A DNA stretch of 64,000 nucleotides from Paraburkholderia eburnea (GCF_002917095.1 NZ_PQGA01000004.1:283622-347621), one strand, 5' to 3'; counted from the first letter of the stretch, positions 25,525 to 34,838 are shown. A program made the numbers and translations. The notes: generated from the letters alone by a model not told the origin.

Positions 25525-25937
25525 TGACCGACCGCGAACTGATCGTTCCGCCGCAGATGCAGGCCATCGTGGAGCGGGCCGGCTATGTGCCGGCGGTGAA
25601 AGTCGGTGCGACCGTGTATTGCGCGGGACAAGTCGGGCGCACGCCCAAACTGGAAGTGATCGCCGACCCCGAGGCACAGTTCGTCGCCTGCTGGGAGAAC
25701 CTGCGCATCGTGCTGGAGGAAGCGGGTTGCACGTTCGATGACGTCGTCGACATGACGACTTATCACGTGCGGATGAGCGAGCACATGACGGTCTTTCGCG
25801 AAGTGAAGGACCGGGTGTTTCCGCGCGGCACCTGCGCATGGACGGCGATCGGCGTGTCCGAACTCGCGCGTGCCGGCTTGCTCGTGGAGATCAAGTGCGT
25901 GGCGGTGCAGCGGGAAACAAGCGCTACGTCGGGATAG
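25524..25937 (+). CDS. RidA/YjgF-family protein lacking the catalytic Arg
   Basis: A 137-residue RidA-superfamily protein with GATVYCAGQVGRTP, CWENLRIVLEEAGCTFDDVVDMTTYHV, and the C-terminal beta strand LLVEIKCVAVQ. In true RidA imine deaminases an Arg follows the fold near position 105 (AR-S/T-T-V). Here the same place reads CAWTAIGV, with Trp, so this is probably one of the Rid subgroups without imine deaminase activity. It is translationally coupled to the MFS transporter, suggesting they handle the same metabolite. Confidence 0.88.
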   Translation: MTDRELIVPPQMQAIVERAGYVPAVKVGATVYCAGQVGRTPKLEVIADPEAQFVACWENLRIVLEEAGCTFDDVVDMTTYHVRMSEHMTVFREVKDRVFPRGTCAWTAIGVSELARAGLLVEIKCVAVQRETSATSG

Positions 25938-25978
25938 GCAACGTCCCGACGTAGCGGCTCAGGCGTCAATGCAACGCT

Positions 25979-26695
25979 TCAATGCGAGGCGTGCAGATAC
26001 AGATACAGCGTCGATGCCGCCACGCCGCCCAGCAGCGGGCCGACGACCGGAATCCACGCGTAGCGCCAGTCGCTGTCGCGCTTGCCCGGAATCGGCAGCA
26101 GCGCGTGCATGATGCGCGGCGAGAGATCGCGTGCGGGGCTCATCGCGTAGCCCGTGGGGCCGCCCAACGAAATACCGATGCCGAGCACGAGCAGACCGAC
26201 CGGCAGTGCGTCGAGCGCACCCAGGCCCACTTGCGGCGCGGCCAGATACAGCACGCCCAGAATCAGCACGAAAGTACAGATCGCTTCGGTGATGACATTG
26301 TGGCGCACGCAACGAATCGCGGGCCCGGTGCAGAACACGGCGAGCTTGAGATCCGCATCCTCTTCGTTCGCGAAGTGCTGACGATAGGCGAGCCACACGA
26401 GAAACGCGCCGGCCATGCCGCCGAGCATCTGCGCGGCGATATAGCCGCCCACTTTGGACCACGCGAATTTGCCCGCCAGCGCAAGGCTGATCGTCACGAT
26501 CGGGTTGAGGTGAGCGCCGCTGTATGCAGCCGTCACGTAGACGGCCACGAACACGGCCATCGCCCAGCCCATCACGATGACGATGAGGTCCGCGCCGCGG
26601 CCCTTGGTTTTGGCAAGCAGCACATTGGCGACGGCGCCGTTGCCGAGTAGCACGAGAATGGCCGTGCCGATGAATTCCGCAATATAGGGTGACAT
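25979..26695 (-). CDS. glpF: Glycerol facilitator (aquaglyceroporin)
   Basis: A 238-residue MIP-family channel with six membrane helices and two half-helices. The two pore motifs are variants of NPA: NPI in GAHLNPIVT and SPA in GYAMSPARDLSPRI. The Asp after the second motif (ARD), which marks glycerol-conducting members, is present. It lies last in the glpR-glpD-glpK-glpF run and supplies glycerol to GlpK. Motif variants of this kind may widen or alter the pore; both lobes look otherwise intact. Confidence 0.92.
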   Translation of the reverse strand: MSPYIAEFIGTAILVLLGNGAVANVLLAKTKGRGADLIVIVMGWAMAVFVAVYVTAAYSGAHLNPIVTISLALAGKFAWSKVGGYIAAQMLGGMAGAFLVWLAYRQHFANEEDADLKLAVFCTGPAIRCVRHNVITEAICTFVLILGVLYLAAPQVGLGALDALPVGLLVLGIGISLGGPTGYAMSPARDLSPRIMHALLPIPGKRDSDWRYAWIPVVGPLLGGVAASTLYLYLHASH

Positions 26696-26862
26696 GATGG
26701 TTGTCTCACTTATTGTGCTGCGGGCATACGTGGCCGATGTTCCGGCCCGCTGCCAGCGCGCTATTGTTGTGTGATTGGATTTACTTGGGATGCCCTGTTT
26801 CTACAACGGTGCTTCTACTGCGTTGTTGCTGCGTGCTTCGATGACTTTACGCACGCGCGATA

Positions 26863-28368
26863 TCACTGCGCGTCGTCGGCCCAGGCCTTCGCGGCGCGCA
26901 CCGCACGCTGCCAGCCTGCGCGGCACGCATCGACCTGCGAAGCGGCCATGCCCGGCGAGAAACGCTTGTCCACGTGCCACTGGCTTTGCAGCTCGTCCAC
27001 GTTCTTCCAGTAGCCGATCGCGAGACCCGCTAGATACGCCGCGCCCAGCGCGGTCGTTTCGGTGATCTGCGGACGCACCGCATCCACGCCCAGCAAATCG
27101 GCCTGAAACTGCATCAGCAGGTTGTTCGCGCTCGCACCGCCGTCCACGCGCAATTCGCCCACGCTGATGCCCGAGTCCGCTTCCATCGCCGCCAGCACGT
27201 CGAGCGATTGATACGCGATCGAATCGAGCGCCGCGCGCGCCAGGTGGCCCGAAGTCGTCCCGCGCGTCACGCCGAACAGCGAGCCACGCGCACGGGCATT
27301 CCAGTGCGGCGCGCCCAGACCGGCGAAGGCGGGTACGAGATAGACGCCGTCCGTGTGCGGGACACTGGCCGCCAGCGCTTCGATTTCCGACGCGCTCTTG
27401 ATGATGCCCATGCCGTCGCGCAGCCACTGCACCACCGCGCCCGCGATGAAGATGCTGCCTTCGAGCGCGTAGTTGACCTGATCGCCGATCTGCCACGCAA
27501 TGGTGGTGACGAGGTTGTTCTTCGACTCGATGGGCTTCTCGCCCGTGTTCATCATCAGGAAGCAGCCCGTGCCGTAGGTGTTCTTCACCATGCCGGTGTG
27601 CGTGCACATCTGGCCGAACAGCGCGGCCTGCTGATCGCCCGCGATACCCGCGAGCGGAATCTTCGAGGCGAATACCGTCGTCTTGGTCTGACCATAAATT
27701 TCGGATGACGAACGAACTTCCGGCAGCATGCTGCGCGGGATGTCGAGCGCTTCGAGCAGATCGTCGTCCCACTGGCGCGTGTGGATGTTGAACAGCATCG
27801 TGCGCGAGGCGTTGGTGACGTCGGTGACGTGCAGTTCGTGCTTGGTGAAGTTCCAGACGAGCCAGCTATCGACCGTGCCGAACGCCAGTTTGCCTTGACG
27901 TGCCTTTTCGCGCGCGCCTTCGACGTTGTCGAGAATCCAGCGGATCTTGGTGCCCGAGAAATACGAATCGATCGGCAGGCCGGTCTTCGCGCGCACTTTC
28001 TCTTCGAGACCTTGCGCCTTCAACTGGTCGCAGAAGTCGGCCGTGCGGCGGTCCTGCCAGACGATGGCGTTATAGATCGGATGACCCGTTTCGCGGTCCC
28101 AGACGATGGTGGTTTCGCGCTGGTTCGTGATGCCGATCGCGGCGATGTTGGTGCCGTTCATGCCCGCGCGCGTGACGGCTTCGGCGGCGACGCCGGCCTG
28201 CGTCGACCAGATTTCCTGCGGGTCATGCTCGACCCAGCCCGGTCGCGGATAAATCTGCTCGAACTCTTTCTGGGCCGTCGATACGATGCGGCCCTCGCGG
28301 TCGAACAGCATCGCGCGCGAACTCGTGGTGCCCTGGTCGAGCGCGAGAATGTATTGTTGATCCTGCAT
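26863..28368 (-). CDS. glpK: Glycerol kinase
   Basis: A 501-residue FGGY-family kinase that converts glycerol to sn-glycerol 3-phosphate. The N-terminal phosphate-binding block [31 protein letters not shown], and the FGGY signatures [15 protein letters not shown] and [18 protein letters not shown] are all present. The ATG at 28368 has GGAGATAAGAG just upstream; an ATG five codons earlier overlaps that site and is rejected. It sits between glpD and glpF on the same strand. Confidence 0.96.
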   Translation of the reverse strand: MQDQQYILALDQGTTSSRAMLFDREGRIVSTAQKEFEQIYPRPGWVEHDPQEIWSTQAGVAAEAVTRAGMNGTNIAAIGITNQRETTIVWDRETGHPIYNAIVWQDRRTADFCDQLKAQGLEEKVRAKTGLPIDSYFSGTKIRWILDNVEGAREKARQGKLAFGTVDSWLVWNFTKHELHVTDVTNASRTMLFNIHTRQWDDDLLEALDIPRSMLPEVRSSSEIYGQTKTTVFASKIPLAGIAGDQQAALFGQMCTHTGMVKNTYGTGCFLMMNTGEKPIESKNNLVTTIAWQIGDQVNYALEGSIFIAGAVVQWLRDGMGIIKSASEIEALAASVPHTDGVYLVPAFAGLGAPHWNARARGSLFGVTRGTTSGHLARAALDSIAYQSLDVLAAMEADSGISVGELRVDGGASANNLLMQFQADLLGVDAVRPQITETTALGAAYLAGLAIGYWKNVDELQSQWHVDKRFSPGMAASQVDACRAGWQRAVRAAKAWADDAQ

Positions 28369-28454
28369 GTCTCTTATCTCCATCCATACGTAGTTGTGAT
28401 TCGCGCCGCGCCTTTAACTGACCGCGCGGCGCGCGATGTTGCTACCGGCTTGCT

Positions 28455-30002
28455 TTAATGCGGCACGGCCGTCCGCGCCTGGCTCGTGGCGAACCACGAT
28501 TCGAGCGCGGCCGTCACGGCTTCCAGCGTGCCCGGCGCCACATGCAGGCCGAGCTTCGAGCGGCGCCACAACACATCCTCGGCGCAGGTCGCCCATTCGG
28601 TATCGCGCAGATAGCGCAGCTCGGCATCAAAGATGCCTGGCGCGATCTGCGGGCCCAGTTCATCGAGCGATTTCGCCGCGCCGATCAAACGTTCGGCGCG
28701 CGTGCCGTAGGCGCGCGCATAGCGCTGCGCAAGCGGCGCGGGCAGCCAGGCGAAGCGTTTGGCGAGGCTCTGCGCGAACGGCTCGAAGCGCGCGTTGGCG
28801 ATGTCGCCGCCGGGCAGCGGCTTGCCGGCCGTCCACGCGCCGCTCGTGCTGCCGAGCGCGCGCGCCAGCATGTCGCCGGCCTCTTCCGCGAGCTTGCGGA
28901 AGGTCGTGATCTTGCCGCCGAACACGGAGAGCAGCGGCGCGCCGTTCGTGTCGTCAAGCTCAAGGCGGTAGTCGCGCGTCACCGCCGATGCGCTCTTCGC
29001 GCCCTCTTCCTCAAGGAGCGGACGCACGCCCGAATAGGTCCAGTGCACATCGGAGGGCGAGATCTTACGCTTGAAATAGCGATTGATCGACTCGCACAGG
29101 TAACGCGTCTCGTCGCCGTCGATCGCGACCTTGGCGGGATCGTTGCGATACTCCACATCGGTCGTGCCGATCAGCGTGAAATCGTGCTCGTAGGGAATCG
29201 CGAAAATGATGCGCTTGTCGGGGTTCTGGAAAATGTAGGCATGGTCGTGTTCGAACAGACGCTTCGTCACGATATGACTGCCCTTCACGAGACGCACGCT
29301 ATGCTGCGCGCCGCGTCCGAGCGCGCCGTGCAACACGTCGCCCACCCACGGGCCGGCCGCGTTCGCCACGGCGCGGGCGCGCACCTCGAAGGTGCTGCCG
29401 TCGGCGCGGCGCAGCGTGGCCTGCCATTCGGCTTCGCCGCCGGCGCTCTTCACGCGCTGCGCGGCCACGAGCTTCGTGCGCGTGAGAATGCGCGCGCCGC
29501 GCTCCTGTGCATCCAGTGCATTGAGCACGACGAGGCGCGCGTCGTCCACCCAGCCATCCGAATAGACGAAGCCGCGACGGATCGAATCGATCAGCGGTAC
29601 GCCTGCCGCATGGCGGCGCATGTCGATGCCGCGTGAGCCTGGCAGCAGTTCGCGCTTCGCGAGGTGATCGTAGAGAAACAGGCCGATGCGAATGAGCCAT
29701 GCCGGACGCAGGTTGGGCATGTGCGGCATCACGAAGCGCAGCGGCCACATGATGTGCGGCGCCGCGCGCAGCAGCGTCTCGCGCTCCTGCAGCGCCTTGC
29801 GCACGAGTCCGAATTCCTTGTACTCGAGATAGCGCAGGCCGCCGTGAATCAACTTGGTGCTGGCCGACGAGGTATGCGAAGCCAGATCGTCCTGCTCGCA
29901 AAGGAGCACGGACAGCCCGCGCCCGGCTGCGTCGCGCGCGATGCCCGCGCCGTTGATCCCGCCGCCCACGACGAGCAGATCGTACCGATTCTCTTGAGTC
30001 AC
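28455..30002 (-). CDS. glpD: Aerobic glycerol-3-phosphate dehydrogenase
   Basis: A 515-residue FAD enzyme that oxidises glycerol 3-phosphate to dihydroxyacetone phosphate at the inner membrane, passing electrons to quinone. The dinucleotide fold DLLVVGGGINGAGIARDAAGRG and the family blocks STKLIHGGLRYLEYKEFGLV and YSGVRPLLEE are visible, followed by the C-terminal domain. The GTG start at 30002 has AGGAAA upstream; an earlier ATG lies inside the operator zone. GlpR-like operators lie in the 70-320 bases before it. Confidence 0.96.
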   Translation of the reverse strand: MTQENRYDLLVVGGGINGAGIARDAAGRGLSVLLCEQDDLASHTSSASTKLIHGGLRYLEYKEFGLVRKALQERETLLRAAPHIMWPLRFVMPHMPNLRPAWLIRIGLFLYDHLAKRELLPGSRGIDMRRHAAGVPLIDSIRRGFVYSDGWVDDARLVVLNALDAQERGARILTRTKLVAAQRVKSAGGEAEWQATLRRADGSTFEVRARAVANAAGPWVGDVLHGALGRGAQHSVRLVKGSHIVTKRLFEHDHAYIFQNPDKRIIFAIPYEHDFTLIGTTDVEYRNDPAKVAIDGDETRYLCESINRYFKRKISPSDVHWTYSGVRPLLEEEGAKSASAVTRDYRLELDDTNGAPLLSVFGGKITTFRKLAEEAGDMLARALGSTSGAWTAGKPLPGGDIANARFEPFAQSLAKRFAWLPAPLAQRYARAYGTRAERLIGAAKSLDELGPQIAPGIFDAELRYLRDTEWATCAEDVLWRRSKLGLHVAPGTLEAVTAALESWFATSQARTAVPH

Positions 30003-30071
30003 CTGCGTTTCCTGTTTGTGGCTTGGCCCAAGGCCCGTGATCGGGCCCCTGCAAGTCCAGATACGAACCAG

Positions 30072-30127
30072 AAATGTTCGAATGCGAAATTTAACGAACA
30101 AAATCGAAAAAGTAAAGTTCGATCCGA
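30072..30127. promoter_or_regulatory. GlpR operator cluster upstream of glpD
   Basis: AT-rich DNA with repeated half-sites: AAATGTTCGAATGCGAAATTT (split as AAATGTTCG and CGAAATTT, 30072-30092), AACGAACA (30094-30101), and AAAGTTCG near 30115. They match the ATGTTCG-type half of the known GlpR operator. Position just before glpD supports repression by GlpR, relieved by glycerol 3-phosphate. Confidence 0.65.
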
Positions 30128-30268
30128 TGAAACCAGGGAAAAGTGGGGAAAAGCGCTCGATTCAGGGCAGAAAGGGTCAAAAAACTGGGGTTTTCCCGGG
30201 TGATAGCGGTAAGCGAGTGGGGCGAAGAAGTGACAACGGCAGCGCGTTAGCAGCCTGTCAGGAAGCAG

Positions 30269-30313
30269 AACGAACACGGAAATGTTCGATTTATTTTCGC
30301 ACGATGTTCGTTT
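30269..30313. promoter_or_regulatory. Second GlpR-like operator cluster
   Basis: AACGAACA-CGGAA-ATGTTCGAT (30269-30290) is an inverted repeat of the operator half-sites, and CGATGTTCGTT follows at 30302-30312. This cluster lies at the end of glpR and the HxlR remnant and 265 bases from glpD, fitting a looping repressor. Confidence 0.6.
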
Positions 30314-30510
30314 CTATTCAGAACCGCCCCGGCTCTTGAGCCAGAGACAGAATTTCCGCATGACCTCGACGACTGGCAGCAGTCGCAGGCCGTCGTCGGT
30401 GAGCCGGCATTCGACGCGCGGGGGCACCTCGGGAAACACCGTGCACAGCACCAGCCAGGCCTCTTCGAGCGCGCGCAAATCGTTGAAGCGCTCACCCGAA
30501 CGAGATCTAT
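30314..30510 (-). pseudogene. HxlR-family regulator remnant
   Basis: Directly after the glpR stop, in another frame, the minus strand reads SGERFNDLRALEEAWLV and then FPEVPPRVECRLTDDGLRLL, ending VMRKFCLWLKSRG and a stop at 30314-30316. RFNDLR and EVPPRVEYxLT are hallmarks of HxlR winged-helix proteins. Between them the recognition-helix segment (about 15-20 residues) is missing, and there is no start. It is a truncated, internally deleted relic left between glpR and the glpD operators. Confidence 0.7.
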
Positions 30511-31286
30511 TGCGCGACGTACACCGCCGTGCCGGCCTGGGCGATGGTTTCGTCCATATCGGCGGGCAGCGGTTTGTCGGTGAACAGCGCGTGGATCTGG
30601 CTCAGATGGCCTTGGCGAACGAGCGCGGGGCGGCCGAATTTCGAATGATCGGTGACCAGATAGACGGTGCGCGCATGCTGGATGATCGCCTCGGCCACGC
30701 GCACTTCGCGCGTGTCGAAGTCGCGCAGCGTGCCATCGGTTTCGATCGCCGAGGTGCCGATGATCGCGTAATCCACCTTGAACTGGCGGATGAAATCGAT
30801 CGTCAGCTCGCCCACGATGCCCTTGTCCCAAGGCCGCACGATGCCGCCGGTGATGAGCACTTCGCACTCGGGATAGCCGCTCATCATGCTCGCGACATTC
30901 AGATTGTTCGTGATGACGCGCAAGCCGCGATGGCGGTTGAGCGCGCGCGCGACTTCCTCGGTCGTGGTGCCGAGGTTGATGAAGAGCGAGGCCTGATCGG
31001 GAATATGCGAAGCAGCGAGCGCGCCGATGCGGCGCTTCTCGTCGTGGAACATCTGCTGGCGCGCGCTGTACGAGACGTTTTCGGCGCTCGTGGGCAGGCT
31101 CGCGCCGCCGTGATAGCGGCGCAGCAGATTCATGTCGGCAAGCCAGTTGACGTCGCGGCGGATGGTCTGCGGCGTCACGTCGAAGTGCGCGGCGAGATCG
31201 TCGACGGTCACGAAGCCGTCACGCTGCACCCAATCGAGCAACTCCTGCTGGCGCGCGTTGAGGGTGAGGCGAGGGTCTCGGGTCAT
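30507..31286 (-). CDS. glpR: Glycerol-3-phosphate regulon repressor
   Basis: A 259-residue DeoR-family repressor. The winged HTH is NARQQELLDWVQRDGFVTVDDLAAHFDVTPQTIRRDVNWL; the sensor domain has LFINLGTTTEEVARAL and VDYAIIGTSAIETDGTLRDFDTREV, which together bind sugar or polyol phosphate. The ATG at 31286 was chosen; a much longer open frame continues upstream but is antisense to the binding-protein gene. Gene order glpR-glpD-glpK-glpF and operator-like sites before glpD make the role secure. Confidence 0.94.
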   Translation of the reverse strand: MTRDPRLTLNARQQELLDWVQRDGFVTVDDLAAHFDVTPQTIRRDVNWLADMNLLRRYHGGASLPTSAENVSYSARQQMFHDEKRRIGALAASHIPDQASLFINLGTTTEEVARALNRHRGLRVITNNLNVASMMSGYPECEVLITGGIVRPWDKGIVGELTIDFIRQFKVDYAIIGTSAIETDGTLRDFDTREVRVAEAIIQHARTVYLVTDHSKFGRPALVRQGHLSQIHALFTDKPLPADMDETIAQAGTAVYVAQ

Positions 31287-31595
31287 GTTTTGAGGCGCTA
31301 TTGGTGGACTGGCCGTATTGTAAGTTGTAAGCGCTGAAACCCGCAGCGCAGCGCGGGATCCCCATGCTGGAAACGGATGCGACGCATCCACGACTTTGAC
31401 CTCGACGTCGGCTTGAACCAGCAATCCGGGCACGCCCGCCGCCCTTCGCGCCAGAAGGGTAAATACCGACAAAATCCCTTCGCGCCAGAAAGCAACCAGA
31501 AGGGCAGCCTTTCTTATACTTGCCACCAATCCCGGACTACCGGCAGCCCGCCCCCGGCCGCCGCAGCGCCGCCCAATACAAGGAGACACGCCCCC
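31287..31595. other. Divergent spacer glpR / binding-protein gene, with repeats
   Basis: CCCTTCGCGCCAGAAGGG at 31442-31459 is a 6-base palindrome, and its left 15 bases recur at 31476-31490, with CCAGAAGGGC near 31496-31505. The repeats sit about 100-150 bases before the binding-protein ATG and may be regulator sites. No gene is supported. Confidence 0.5.
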
Positions 31596-32666
31596 ATGCC
31601 TTTTCGCGCCCAGCATCCCGGCCGCGCCCTGCTGCTCTGCCTCGCGCTTGGCGCGGCGGCGGGCATCAGCGCGCCGGTGCATGCGGAGGCGGGGCAGGCC
31701 GCGCCGGTCAGGCTGATGATGGGCGGCATGTCCAAGATCGTCTATCTGCCGGTCGTGCTGGCCGCGCGGCTGGGCTATTTCCGCGATGAAGGGCTCGATG
31801 TCCAGGTGGTGTCCGGCCCGGCGGGCATCGACACTTCCACGGAACTGATCGCAGGCGCCATCGAAGGCGCAGTCGGCTTTTACGATCACACGCTCGATCT
31901 GCAAAGCCGCGGCCAGGATGTGCTCTCGGTCGTGGTATTCCAGCGCGCCTTGGGTCTGGCCGAACTGGCTTCGACGCGCGCCGAAGGCGGCCGCGCGCTG
32001 GCGCGCTCGGGATCGATGCGCGACGCCAAGGGGCGGCGTCTGGGCGTGACAGGCTTCGGCGCCTCCACGTGGGTGGTCACGCGCTATCTGGCGGCGGGTG
32101 CGGGTGTCGCGCCCGGCGACTATACGATCGTGCCGCTCGCGTCCGACACGCGCTTTATCGAAGCCATGGAACAAGGCAGCATCGACGCGGGCATGGTCGA
32201 GGAACCCACCGCCACGCGCCTGCTGTCGAGCGGCGCGGCGCGGATGGTCGCCGACATGCGCAGCGTCGAAGGCTCGCAGCGCTGGCTGGGCGGCCCCTAC
32301 GCGGGCGCGTGCCTGTATATGCGGCGCGGCTGGGTGGACGCCCATCCGCACGAAACCGCGCAACTCGTGCATGCGCTGGTGCGTGCGCTGCGCTATCTCG
32401 ACACGCATTCCGCGCAGGCCATCGCCGATACCCTGCCGCCGGAACTGACCGGCAGCGACCGGGCGGGCTATGTGCAGGCGCTCGCCTCGGCGCAGCCGGC
32501 GTTCTCGCGCGACGGCCAGATGCCGCAAGGCGCGCCGCAGACCGTGCTGCGCGTGCTGATCGCAGCCGGTTCGGGACTGACGGCGCGGCATGTCGATCTC
32601 GCGAAGACGTACACCAATGCCTTCGTCACGGGCGCGCAGTCCGATGCGCCCAAGGGCGCGCCGTAG
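31596..32666 (+). CDS. NMT1/THI5-like periplasmic binding protein, orphan
   Basis: A 356-residue ABC-type substrate-binding protein. The signal peptide ends at SAPVHAEAG. The mature part reads PVRLMMGGMSKIVYLPVVLAARLGYFRDEGLDVQVVSG, the NMT1/SsuA-like N-terminal lobe, then GFGASTWVVTRYLAAGAGVAPGDY and the second lobe. Start at 31596 has AAGGAGA upstream. Unusually there is no ABC permease or ATPase gene; the next genes are an MFS carrier and a tctDE pair. It may deliver a carboxylate or sulfonate, or act as a sensor for TctE (inference). Confidence 0.88.
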   Translation: MPFRAQHPGRALLLCLALGAAAGISAPVHAEAGQAAPVRLMMGGMSKIVYLPVVLAARLGYFRDEGLDVQVVSGPAGIDTSTELIAGAIEGAVGFYDHTLDLQSRGQDVLSVVVFQRALGLAELASTRAEGGRALARSGSMRDAKGRRLGVTGFGASTWVVTRYLAAGAGVAPGDYTIVPLASDTRFIEAMEQGSIDAGMVEEPTATRLLSSGAARMVADMRSVEGSQRWLGGPYAGACLYMRRGWVDAHPHETAQLVHALVRALRYLDTHSAQAIADTLPPELTGSDRAGYVQALASAQPAFSRDGQMPQGAPQTVLRVLIAAGSGLTARHVDLAKTYTNAFVTGAQSDAPKGAP

Positions 32667-32794
32667 CAAACGCCACCGGCTTCCAGCGAAACCTTAAAGC
32701 ACCGAATGCAGCCACAAGGCGAGCGCCCCAGCGGTCCATCGAACCACTACGGATCCGCTGCGGACCCGCTCGTCTCTCACCAAGGATGTCCACC

Positions 32795-34090
32795 ATGTCT
32801 TCTGCCATCAACGCCGTACCGGGCGACTCGAAAGCGCGCACCGTGTTCCGCGCGGTCAGCGGCAATTTCCTCGAAATGTACGACTTCATGGTGTACGGCT
32901 ATTACGCCGCCGCCATTGGCGCCGCGTACTTTCCCGCCGGCAACGAGTTCGTCTCGCTGATGCTCGCGTTCTCCGTGTTCGGCGCGGGCTTCCTGATGCG
33001 CCCGCTCGGCGCGATCGTGCTGGGCGCCTACATGGATCGCCACGGTCGCCGCAAGGGCCTCCTCATGTCGCTCACGCTGATGGCGATCGGCACGATGTGC
33101 GTGGCCTTCGTGCCCGGCTACGCCACCATCGGCCTGCTGGCTCCGGCGCTCGTGCTGGTCGGCCGCCTGCTGCAAGGTTTCTCGGCGGGCGCGGAACTGG
33201 GCGGCGTGTCGGTCTATCTCGCCGAAATCGCCACCAAGGGCAATCGCGGCTTCTTCTGCGCGTGGCAATCGGCCAGCCAGCAGGTGGCCGTGGTGTTCGC
33301 CGCCGCGCTCGGCGTGCTGCTCAACAGCGTCGTGCCCGCCCATGAGATGACGAGCTGGGGCTGGCGCGTACCGTTCGTGATCGGCTGCCTGATCGTGCCC
33401 TTCCTTCTCTACATCCGCCGCACGCTGCGCGAAACCGACGAATTCGAGGCGCGCCGCCATCATCCGAGCCTGCGCGAAATCACCCGCGCGATCGTCGCCA
33501 ACTACGGCATCGTGCTCGCGGGCATGGGCCTCGTCATCATGACGACGACCTCGTTCTACCTGATCACGGCCTACACGCCCACCTTCGGCAAGGTCGAACT
33601 CAAGCTCACCTCGCTCGATGCGCTGCTCGTGACGGTGTGCGTGGGCGTGTCGAACTTCATCTGGCTGCCGATCGCCGGCGCCGTGTCGGACCGCCTCGGC
33701 CGCGCCCCCGTGCTGATCGCCTGCACCGTGCTGACCGTGTTCACGGCTTACCCGGCGATGCAGTGGCTGGTCGGCGCGCCCTCGTTCGCCACGCTGCTGG
33801 TGGTCGAGCTGTGGCTTTCGACGCTCTATGCGTGGTACAACGGTGCGATGGTCGTGGCGCTGACCGAGCTGATGCCGGTGCACGTGCGCACCACGGGCTT
33901 CTCGATGGCTTACAGCCTCGCGACGCTGGTGGGCGGCTTCACGCCCGCCATCTCCACCTGGCTCATCCACACGACCGGCGACAAGGCCGCGCCCGGCGCC
34001 TGGATGAGCGTCGCCGCCGTGTGCGGCATGGTGGCGACCCTGTTCCTGTACCGCTCGAAGGCCACCCGCGAGCAGTACAAGACGGCCTGA
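32795..34090 (+). CDS. MFS carboxylate:proton symporter (CitA/TcuC-like)
   Basis: A 431-residue major-facilitator carrier of the metabolite:H+ symporter family. It starts near FRAVSGNFLEMYDFMVYGYYAAAIG, the family's first helix, then GAYMDRHGRRKGLL (loop 2-3 signature) and GRLLQGFSAGAELGGVSVYLAE. Twelve helices are expected. The closest well-known relatives carry citrate or tricarballylate. AAGGATG precedes the ATG. The gene lies between an orphan binding protein and tctDE, and probably forms one transcript with them, 128 bases and 49 bases apart. Confidence 0.9.
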   Translation: MSSAINAVPGDSKARTVFRAVSGNFLEMYDFMVYGYYAAAIGAAYFPAGNEFVSLMLAFSVFGAGFLMRPLGAIVLGAYMDRHGRRKGLLMSLTLMAIGTMCVAFVPGYATIGLLAPALVLVGRLLQGFSAGAELGGVSVYLAEIATKGNRGFFCAWQSASQQVAVVFAAALGVLLNSVVPAHEMTSWGWRVPFVIGCLIVPFLLYIRRTLRETDEFEARRHHPSLREITRAIVANYGIVLAGMGLVIMTTTSFYLITAYTPTFGKVELKLTSLDALLVTVCVGVSNFIWLPIAGAVSDRLGRAPVLIACTVLTVFTAYPAMQWLVGAPSFATLLVVELWLSTLYAWYNGAMVVALTELMPVHVRTTGFSMAYSLATLVGGFTPAISTWLIHTTGDKAAPGAWMSVAAVCGMVATLFLYRSKATREQYKTA

Positions 34091-34139
34091 CCGTTCCACG
34101 CCAATACGCGCAAGCACGCGCCAACACGCTTGAACCCGC

Positions 34140-34817
34140 ATGAGACTGCTGCTCGTCGAAGACAACGAACAACTCGCGCACTGGCTCGTGCGCACGCTGA
34201 GCGATGACGGCTTCATGCTCGACCACGTCGGCGACGGCGAAGCCGCGGAAGATGCGCTGCGCGCCTCGACCTACGACGTGGTGCTGCTCGACCTCAACCT
34301 GCCGCGCATGTCCGGCAAGGCGCTGCTGCGCCGCATGCGCTCGCGCGGCGACGCCACGCCGGTGCTGATCCTCACGGCCACGGGCGCGATCGACGAAAAA
34401 GTGGTGTGCCTGGGCGCCGGCGCCGACGATTACATCGTCAAGCCCTTCGACGCGCGCGAACTGGTCGCGCGCGTCAAGGTGCTGGCGCGCCGCCAGGCGC
34501 CCTCGCGCTCGAACCGCATCCGCTGCGGCAATCTCCTCTACGATATGGACAGCCGGCGCTTCTACGTCGAAGAGGACGCGCTCACGCTCACGCCGCGCGA
34601 ACATGCCGTGCTGGAAACGCTGATCCTGCGCGCGAAAAAGACCGTCTCGAAGGCCACGCTCGCCGAATCCGTGAGCGACGCCGATGCGCCCACCAGCGAG
34701 GACGCCATCGAAATCTACGTCTCGCGCCTGCGCAAGAAGCTCGAAAAGAGCACGGCGACCATCATCACGCTGCGCGGCCTCGGCTATCTGCTCGAAGATG
34801 CCGAAGCGGACGAATAA
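34140..34817 (+). CDS. tctD: TctD-like response regulator (OmpR family)
   Basis: A 225-residue regulator with a receiver domain (phospho-acceptor D51 in VVLLDLNLPRMSG, acidic pair E7-D8, Lys in YIVKPF) and an OmpR-type winged helix (LTLTPREHAVLETLI then IEIYVSRLRKKLEKS, TLRGLGYLLE). It closely resembles TctD, which controls tricarboxylate uptake. It is followed 21 bases later by its kinase. The upstream MFS carrier is the likely target. Confidence 0.88.
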   Translation: MRLLLVEDNEQLAHWLVRTLSDDGFMLDHVGDGEAAEDALRASTYDVVLLDLNLPRMSGKALLRRMRSRGDATPVLILTATGAIDEKVVCLGAGADDYIVKPFDARELVARVKVLARRQAPSRSNRIRCGNLLYDMDSRRFYVEEDALTLTPREHAVLETLILRAKKTVSKATLAESVSDADAPTSEDAIEIYVSRLRKKLEKSTATIITLRGLGYLLEDAEADE

Positions 34818-34838
34818 CCCTCTGCCTGCCCTTGCGCC

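Noticed and set aside
31287..32669. Long N-terminal extension of glpR
   Set aside because: The open frame continues antisense through the binding-protein gene, but glpR homology begins at the ATG at 31286.
32069..32794. N-terminal extension of the CitA-like MFS gene
   Set aside because: This part is an out-of-frame reading of the binding-protein gene; the MFS family starts at 32795.
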